Of a stretch of DNA of 13,670 nt, positions 8,119-13,670 are shown one piece after another. The stretch spans positions 1 through 13,670 of the forward strand of contig JALVOR010000205.1 in the NCBI GenBank assembly GCA_027026295.1. The letters are read 5' to 3'. This stretch comes from Anaerolineales bacterium. Its GTDB lineage: Bacteria; Chloroflexota; Anaerolineae; Anaerolineales; DRMV01. The position numbers and the translations under genes are program-made. How positions within the stretch are numbered: position 1 is the first letter of the stretch; each line of letters starts with the position of its first letter. Below the pieces are notes generated by a model. The model saw only the letters and a list, made by a program, of their open reading frames with translations. It searched no databases and was not told the DNA's origin.

Positions 8119-8189
8119 AGTAACCTCCGTTAAGTACAAAAACCACGCAACGCAACGGCATTGCGCTCTCAAATGCTTATCGTACGCAA

Positions 8190-8198
8190 ATTATACCA
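8190..8198 (-). promoter_or_regulatory. Extended -10 promoter of ftsH
   Basis: The minus strand reads TGGTATAAT (8190-8198), a perfect TATAAT with an extended TGn. No good -35 is seen 16-18 bp upstream, which extended -10 promoters tolerate. The predicted leader is about 65 nt to the GTG at 8118. Confidence 0.6.
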
Positions 8199-8238
8199 GC
8201 CAGGAATGCGCTAAAGCGAATTCTAACACTTTCCTCAC

Positions 8239-8263
8239 AAAAACTATGCCTGGCTTTGCAGGC
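8239..8263 (-). terminator. Weak terminator overlapping the MFS stop
   Basis: The stem GCCTG (8248-8252) with CAGGC (8259-8263), loop 6 nt, is followed on the minus strand by ATAG and TTTTT (8239-8243). The stem lies in the last codons of the MFS gene and the stop falls between stem and T-run. The 5-bp stem and 4-nt gap make it marginal. Confidence 0.35.
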
Positions 8264-9623
8264 TGGCGCGTTCCACATGGTGGCGTTTAAGCCCTATGGA
8301 AAGCAGGAAGAGCACCACAGCGAGGCCCCCCAACACCTGGAACGAGGCTGCATAACCCGCCACACCGCCGCCCATGCTGGCTGCCACCGCCCCCACCACC
8401 GCGCCGGTGAGCATTTGCCCTACCTTCGTCATCACCGAAATCAACGCCTGCGCCGAAGCGCGCTCTTCAGGCGGGGCTTCCCCTAACATGATGTAGCGCA
8501 GCGGCGCACCCAACAGCGCCGAAAGCCCAAAGCCAACGAGGATGGCGGCGATGTAGAAAACCGTCGTGCTGAGGTGGACAAAACCCAGCATCGCCGTGCC
8601 AGCCGCGGCCAATGCCGTGCCCAACATCACAACAAGCCGCGAACCTACTTTGTCGAGGCCATGCCCAAAGAGCGGCGCGCCAATGGAAAGCGTCGCCACG
8701 ACGGGCAGCAGCATGAAACTGGCCTTGGATTCGCTCACCGCAAACGCCGCTACCAGCAACGCCGGGATGAACACCATGCTGCCCTCAATGATACCTGCCC
8801 CCAACGCCAGTGCATTGGCAAGCACCAACTGGCGGCTGCCGAACAGCCGCGGGTGAATGATGGGATCGGCAGCGCCACGTTCCACCCATGCCAGCACCGG
8901 TATCAGGGCAATGCCCAAGAGCAGGAAACCAACCACCTTGGGCGATCTGGCGCTTGCGGCGAGATCGGTGGCATCCAACTGGTTGAGGGCATATGCCAGG
9001 CTGCTGAGCAGCACCGCCAGCAGCAACATGCCCTGCCAGTCGGCTTTGCCGTCGCTGGGCTTGCCTTCCGCCGGCAGCCAGCGCCACGCCGCAGGGATGA
9101 GCAGCAACGCAAAAGGCACCGGCCCCCAGAACAGCATGTGCCATGTGAAGTATTTGAGTACCACACCCGCCAAAATCGGGCCAATCAGGAAAGCAACGCC
9201 GAACACCGAGCCAATGATGCCCAACGCCCACCCGCGGCGTTCTGGCGGGAAAGTGTCGCCGATGACCGCCGACGCCACCGGGAAAATGCCCCCCGCCCCA
9301 AAACCCTGAATGCCGCGTCCCACAACAACCCATGTCAGCGAGGGGGCTAACGCCACCACCACCGAACCGACCACGAACAACAGCACATCGACAACATACA
9401 CGTCGCGCCGCCCCAGCCGGTCAGAAATTTTCGCCATCAGCGGCGTGCCGATGAGATTGAAAAGCAGGTAAGTGGTGAACACCCACACCACAGCGCGATC
9501 GGTGGCGTGGAAACCATCGCGAATCGCCGGAAGCGCAGGGCCGATGATGGCAATATCCAACGCCGCCATCAACACACCCAGGAAAAGCACGCCCAAAACC
9601 TTGCCGGTATTTTCCGCCTTCAT
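8244..9623 (-). CDS. MFS transporter, DHA2-like drug/H+ antiporter type
   Basis: An inner-membrane proton-coupled exporter; the substrate cannot be read from sequence. In the 459-residue form starting at 9623, hydrophobic segments run throughout. The first carries LDIAIIGPALPAI, the DHA-family motif with Asp in segment 1. Motif A appears as LMAKISDRLGRR between segments 2 and 3, and the antiporter motif C as GVAFLIGPILAG in segment 5. About 12-14 segments are expected. The ATG at 9635 is possible, but GGGAG (9629-9633) lies 5 nt before the ATG at 9623, so that start is preferred. A perfect 20-bp palindrome lies just upstream (9639-9658), as is common for exporters controlled by a TetR- or MarR-type repressor, but no regulator gene is in the window. 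Confidence 0.87.
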   Translation of the reverse strand: MKAENTGKVLGVLFLGVLMAALDIAIIGPALPAIRDGFHATDRAVVWVFTTYLLFNLIGTPLMAKISDRLGRRDVYVVDVLLFVVGSVVVALAPSLTWVVVGRGIQGFGAGGIFPVASAVIGDTFPPERRGWALGIIGSVFGVAFLIGPILAGVVLKYFTWHMLFWGPVPFALLLIPAAWRWLPAEGKPSDGKADWQGMLLLAVLLSSLAYALNQLDATDLAASARSPKVVGFLLLGIALIPVLAWVERGAADPIIHPRLFGSRQLVLANALALGAGIIEGSMVFIPALLVAAFAVSESKASFMLLPVVATLSIGAPLFGHGLDKVGSRLVVMLGTALAAAGTAMLGFVHLSTTVFYIAAILVGFGLSALLGAPLRYIMLGEAPPEERASAQALISVMTKVGQMLTGAVVGAVAASMGGGVAGYAASFQVLGGLAVVLFLLSIGLKRHHVERASLQSQA

Positions 9624-9638
9624 ATGTTCTCCCATGTT

Positions 9639-9658
9639 GGCTTACCGCGCGGTAAGCC
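9639..9658. promoter_or_regulatory. Perfect 20-bp palindrome, candidate repressor operator of the MFS gene
   Basis: The half-site GGCTTACCGC is followed directly by its exact reverse complement. It lies 15 bp upstream of the preferred MFS start at 9623 and immediately before the GGGAG ribosome site. A TTACCG..CGGTAA core resembles TetR-family operators in style. As RNA it could instead form a hairpin next to the ribosome site. Confidence 0.6.
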
Positions 9659-9671
9659 GGAATCGGAGGTA

Positions 9672-9677
9672 ATTGTA
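9672..9677 (-). promoter_or_regulatory. Possible -10 element of the MFS gene
   Basis: The minus strand reads TACAAT, 5 of 6 matches to TATAAT. Transcription would start near 9665, placing the palindrome at about +7 to +27, a typical repressor position. No convincing -35 is present at 16-18 bp. Confidence 0.3.
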
Positions 9678-9715
9678 CCACCGCTAAAGTATCGCGTCGC
9701 GCTGCTTTTGAAGAC

Positions 9716-9771
9716 AAAAGTAGTTGTTATCGGCGTCCTCCGCGGCCTGTTTTCTTCAGGCTGAACAGTTA
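9716..9771 (-). repeat. Mosaic periodic intergenic repeat, copy 4 (short)
   Basis: In the sense of the DUF971 gene TAACTGTTCAGCCTGAAGAA (9752-9771) directly follows its terminator. A decayed GGCCGCGGAGGACGCCGATAAC phrase (split about 9729-9750) corresponds to the CCACGGATAACACGG phrase of the other copies. The later blocks are missing. Confidence 0.55.
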
Positions 9772-9776
9772 CACGC

Positions 9777-9806
9777 AAAAAAAGCCCGCACACGCCCGCC
9801 GGGCTT
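9777..9806 (-). terminator. Rho-independent terminator of the DUF971 gene
   Basis: AAGCCCG pairs with CGGGCTT (9782-9788 with 9800-9806) around an 11-nt loop. On the minus strand it is followed by an uninterrupted T-run to 9777. It lies about 24 bp past the stop at 9831. Confidence 0.85.
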
Positions 9807-9830
9807 GGGCAAACGCGTGCTTCAGCCGGT

Positions 9831-10286
9831 TTACAGCGTAAACTCGATTTGAATTTGCGGCTTGGGCGGGTTGGTGCGCCGCTCGATTTCCTTCGCGATG
9901 GTTTCCTCATCGGGCACCAGTCCCGCCGCTTCCCGCGCTTTCTGGCATTCCTCGCAGGGGCACAACTTGCGCAGGTAATCCCAGTTGTAGATGCCGTAGT
10001 GATGGCCGTCTTCCCACAAAATGTTGATGCCGTAATTGCCCACGGGGTCAATGCCGCTGATGCGCACTTTGGGCGAATCTTCGATTTCTGGCAGGTAGAA
10101 CACCACCGGGTCGGGATCGCGGTGCATGTTTTCGTGCCCACCAGCGCATTCCGCGCACGGGCAGGCGTGGCGCAGCAGCGAAAACGAATACACGCTCTTG
10201 TGGCCATCTTCCCAAACAATGGTCAACTCGGCTTTCTCGCGGTCAGCCGTAATGCTGGCAGGTCGTGTCATGGTGGTCATGGTCAT
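9831..10286 (-). CDS. DUF971 (GBBH-like N-terminal domain) protein, probable zinc binder
   Basis: 151 residues, a free-standing domain of the kind found at the N terminus of gamma-butyrobetaine hydroxylase, where it binds zinc. The sequence shows two matching halves, WEDGH (25-29) followed by LRHACPCAEC (38-47), and WEDGHHYGIYNW (91-102) followed by LRKLCPCEEC (105-114). That gives six cysteines in two CPCxxC motifs. A charged C-terminal tail (about 115-151) follows. No oxygenase domain is attached, so it is not the hydroxylase itself. Three in-frame ATGs (10286, 10280, 10271) start the frame, and AGGAAGG just upstream favours 10286 or 10280. It is divergent from fhs across a 164-bp gap and has its own terminator. 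Roles in iron-sulphur or metal handling have been suggested for the family; none is shown here. Confidence 0.87.
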   Translation of the reverse strand: MTMTTMTRPASITADREKAELTIVWEDGHKSVYSFSLLRHACPCAECAGGHENMHRDPDPVVFYLPEIEDSPKVRISGIDPVGNYGINILWEDGHHYGIYNWDYLRKLCPCEECQKAREAAGLVPDEETIAKEIERRTNPPKPQIQIEFTL

Positions 10287-10383
10287 TCACCTTCCTTGGA
10301 GAATAGCATACCCAATCCTTGCGAGAGGAAGTTTAACAAGAGCCGCCCCAGAAAGCAAGGGCACGGCAACGTTCGCGGCGCTT

Positions 10384-10413
10384 TTGGAGCAAACCTGCTG
10401 CGGGGAGTATAAT
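10384..10413 (+). promoter_or_regulatory. Promoter of fhs
   Basis: A perfect TATAAT (10408-10413) has TTGGAG (10384-10389, 3 of 6 to TTGACA) 18 bp upstream. Transcription would start near 10420, about 30 nt before the ATG at 10451. An in-frame ATG at 10412 lies inside the -10 box, so it cannot be the start on this transcript. Confidence 0.62.
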
Positions 10414-10450
10414 GAGAGCGCCAACATTCCTTTCCCCCGCGGAGGTTACG

Positions 10451-12358
<1,908 letters not shown>

Positions 12359-12373
12359 TCGGGAAGACCGCCC

Positions 12374-12488
12374 TCGGATGAACGCGGATGATCACGGATG
12401 GGCGCGGTTTTTGGGACACCAAACTTCTGTGTTTTCTGTGCCTTCTCTGTGTCTTCCGTGTTTTTCTGCCTGCGTAATCTGCGCAATC
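12374..12488 (+). repeat. Mosaic periodic intergenic repeat, copy 5, with possible fhs terminator
   Basis: After the fhs stop, in fhs sense, come TCGGATGAACGCGGATGATC and CACGGATG (12374-12400), then TTCTGTGTTTTCTGTGCC and CTCTGTGTCTTCCGTG (12424-12460), then CTGCGTAATCTGCGCAATCT (12469-12488). The order and sense match copies 1-4, but the AACTGTTCAG tag is missing. ACCGC (12367-12371) could pair with GCGGT (12404-12408) before TTTTT, a weak long-loop terminator. The downstream genes converge on this gap. Confidence 0.58.
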
Positions 12489-12499
12489 TAAAGAGACGG

Positions 12500-13054
12500 T
12501 TACTTTTTACCCGCGGACTTCCCCGCCCCCAACGCCAGCAGCGCCAGAATTTCGGGCGGGATTTCGTCGGCGGGCTGGGCAGCATGATAGGGCTGGGCAG
12601 CGCGTTCCCGCAGGGCCTGCCACAGCAGGCGGCGGTCTTCGCCTTCCACCACCAGGTCGTGCAGGGTGCGTGCAGCCAGCAGCCGCTCGCCAGTGGTGTA
12701 GAGGAAGGTAAGCCGCTTCCAGCGTTGTGCCACGATGGGATGCGGCAGCCGTTGCAGCGCGCCGACCTGGATTTTGTAGTAGGTTTCGTGGGCGCGAGGG
12801 TGGTCGGGTTCGTCGCGGAACAACGCCGCGCGGGTGGTGAGTTCATAGCCTTCCACCGGCGCCACCCACTCGATGCGCCAGCGGCGGGCTTCCCCAAAGG
12901 CAGCGGGCTGGTAGAACGCCAGCCAGTCCACAGCCACGATTTTGGGCGCGGTGGCAAGGGGAATACGATACCAGCCCAACACGCGAGCAATTTCCAAATC
13001 TCGCGGGTGCGGGAGAAAGGCAACCAGAATCAGGTCAACAGGTTGGGGCAGCAT
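12500..13054 (-). CDS. Conserved-looking protein of unknown function
   Basis: Not recognised. In the 184-residue form starting at the ATG at 13054, visible features are LGWYRIPL (about 26-33), VDWLAFYQPAAFGE (about 42-55), YYKIQVGALQRLPHPI (about 92-107), RWKRLTFLYTTGERLLAART (about 110-129) and an acidic LVVEGEDRRLLWQAL segment, then a Lys-rich end. The composition is soluble, with no signal peptide or membrane segment and no cysteine. Similar WYRIP...FYQ...FG...TT motif sets occur in uncharacterised bacterial proteins, by memory only. A TTG at 13066 is an alternative start. Neither start has a clear ribosome site, which fits translation coupled to the HAD gene 27 bp upstream. A small hairpin (13062-13079) lies between the two genes. 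Confidence 0.72.
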   Translation of the reverse strand: MLPQPVDLILVAFLPHPRDLEIARVLGWYRIPLATAPKIVAVDWLAFYQPAAFGEARRWRIEWVAPVEGYELTTRAALFRDEPDHPRAHETYYKIQVGALQRLPHPIVAQRWKRLTFLYTTGERLLAARTLHDLVVEGEDRRLLWQALRERAAQPYHAAQPADEIPPEILALLALGAGKSAGKK

Positions 13055-13081
13055 GGCAAAACCCAACAGTGCGATTGGGGG

Positions 13082-13552
13082 TCAATGCCGCAAACTGGCG
13101 AGGATGCGGGCAGGGTGCAGCAGCAGTCCCAGCGCGGTCAGGGTGTCGGGCACCACAAGGTCAGCGGCCAGCAGGGCTTCCATGGCGGTGCCTTCCGGCG
13201 AAAGCACGCAAATGCCCAACGCCGCTTCCTCGAGCATGAGGGCGTCGTTGGCGCCCTGCCCCAACGCAATCACGCTTTCCGCCCCAAGGCGGCGCACGAA
13301 AGCGGCCTTTTGCTCGGCTTCGTGGCCGCCGCGCACCCGCACCGCCTGGGTTCCCAGCACGCGGTCAATTTCTGTCTGCCTGCCGTGGGTGTCGGCAGTG
13401 AGCAAATGCACTTCGAGCACATCGCGCACCGCGGCAAGCCGCTCGGCAATGCCGTCCATCAAGCACCCGTCCACAGCAAGGGTGCCGTTGACGTCGCTTA
13501 CGAGATATTTCCACTCAAATCTGCCCCGTCCGGGGATTTCCAAACGAATCAT
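13082..13552 (-). CDS. HAD-superfamily hydrolase, soluble P-type ATPase-like (COG4087 style)
   Basis: 156-residue cytosolic phosphatase-like protein. Motif I is SDVNGTLAVDG (19-29), with nucleophile Asp20 and Asn22 where most HAD phosphatases have the second Asp. Motif II is Thr52 in LLTADT, motif III is Lys82, and motif IV is GQGANDALML (98-107) with Asp103. There is no cap domain. The compact size, DxNGT and the GxGxND-type motif fit the soluble P-type ATPase-like HAD group, for which no physiological substrate is settled. The ATG at 13552 has GGGG about 7 nt upstream. It is followed after 27 bp by the unrecognised gene and preceded by a TATAAT box in a 51-bp gap, so the pair is probably an operon. 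Confidence 0.87.
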   Translation of the reverse strand: MIRLEIPGRGRFEWKYLVSDVNGTLAVDGCLMDGIAERLAAVRDVLEVHLLTADTHGRQTEIDRVLGTQAVRVRGGHEAEQKAAFVRRLGAESVIALGQGANDALMLEEAALGICVLSPEGTAMEALLAADLVVPDTLTALGLLLHPARILASLRH

Positions 13553-13583
13553 TGCACCGCCCCTGCTTGCACAAAGTAAAGCA

Positions 13584-13589
13584 ATTATA
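13584..13589 (-). promoter_or_regulatory. Possible -10 element for the HAD gene
   Basis: The minus strand reads TATAAT in the 51-bp gap between the preceding stop (13604) and the ATG at 13552. A TTGAGC lies only 12 bp upstream, too close for a standard -35, and nothing better is seen at 17 bp. It may instead be chance in a read-through operon. Confidence 0.4.
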
Positions 13590-13603
13590 CCCCCAGCAAT
13601 GGC

Positions 13604-13670
13604 TCAACCGAAAAGCGCCCGCACGTCTTCCGGCGAGAGTTCTTTGAAGAAACTGCCCTCGGTGGCGATG
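13604..13670 (-). CDS. 3' end of an unidentified gene (partial)
   Basis: An open minus-strand frame enters from the right edge and ends with TGA at 13604-13606. The 21 visible residues end ...FFKELSPEDVRALFG, and their composition is that of an ordinary soluble protein. The stop is 51 bp before the HAD start and on the same strand, so it may head the same operon. Too little is visible to name it. Confidence 0.55.
   Translation of the reverse strand, partial: IATEGSFFKELSPEDVRALFG

Noticed and set aside
6784..8133. 449-codon plus-strand frame opposite ftsH
   Set aside because: Shadow of ftsH; composition is artefactual.
8119..8172. ATG at 8172 as the ftsH start
   Set aside because: The added residues do not look like FtsH, and the GTG at 8118 has an ideally placed GGAGG.
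10287..10400. Promoter for the DUF971 gene (TGCTATTCT on the minus strand)
   Set aside because: Only 4 of 6 in the -10 and no -35 at proper spacing; not strong enough to list.
10412..10450. ATG at 10412 as the fhs start
   Set aside because: It lies within the TATAAT box, while a GGAGG site is correctly spaced before the ATG at 10451.

Overview
The window reads as a GC-rich bacterial chromosome segment. Proline/threonine-rich 'PTATAT' linkers in front of an SH3-like domain, the DUF429/DUF389 pair and periodic intergenic repeats suggest Chloroflexota, perhaps Anaerolineae. That placement is inference from gene style; no rRNA or marker gene confirms it. No CRISPR array, IS transposase, tRNA, rRNA or prophage gene was recognised. 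The content is mostly housekeeping, with unusual non-coding DNA between the genes.

Layout, left to right. A structured inverted-repeat element (4-94) lies past the end of clpC (131-2593, minus), a Hsp100 unfoldase with a ClpP-docking tripeptide. Next come a small thioredoxin-fold-like protein (2802-3182, minus) and a compact two-gene unit, DUF429 protein then DUF389-SH3 membrane protein (5744 down to 3441, minus), with a good sigma70-type promoter at 5786-5814. After a 508-bp non-coding stretch full of repeats come ftsH (6253-8118, minus, GTG start) with its own promoter and terminator, and an MFS exporter (8244-9623, minus) preceded by a perfect 20-bp palindrome. A DUF971 zinc-type protein (9831-10286, minus) is divergent from fhs (10451-12358, plus), a long formate-tetrahydrofolate ligase resembling the eukaryotic C1-THF synthase domain. 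The right end holds an unrecognised protein (12500-13054, minus), a soluble HAD/P-type-ATPase-like phosphatase (13082-13552, minus) and the last 21 codons of another gene (13604-13670, minus).

How the genes fit together. ClpC and FtsH are two AAA+ arms of protein quality control, one cytosolic and one membrane-bound. Fhs feeds one-carbon units into folate metabolism. The DUF429/DUF389 unit, the exporter and the HAD/unknown pair cannot be joined into one pathway from sequence alone.

The most interesting signal is a family of mosaic intergenic repeats. Four copies, after the thioredoxin-like gene, the DUF389 gene, ftsH and the DUF971 gene, start with the same tag (sense AACTGTTCAG). They continue, to varying extents, into phrases with roughly 10-nt periodicity (CACGGAT..., CGCAGAG..., TTTCTGTG...). 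A fifth, tagless copy follows fhs. All five lie 3' of a gene and read in that gene's sense direction. No new multi-gene defence or metabolic system is evident.
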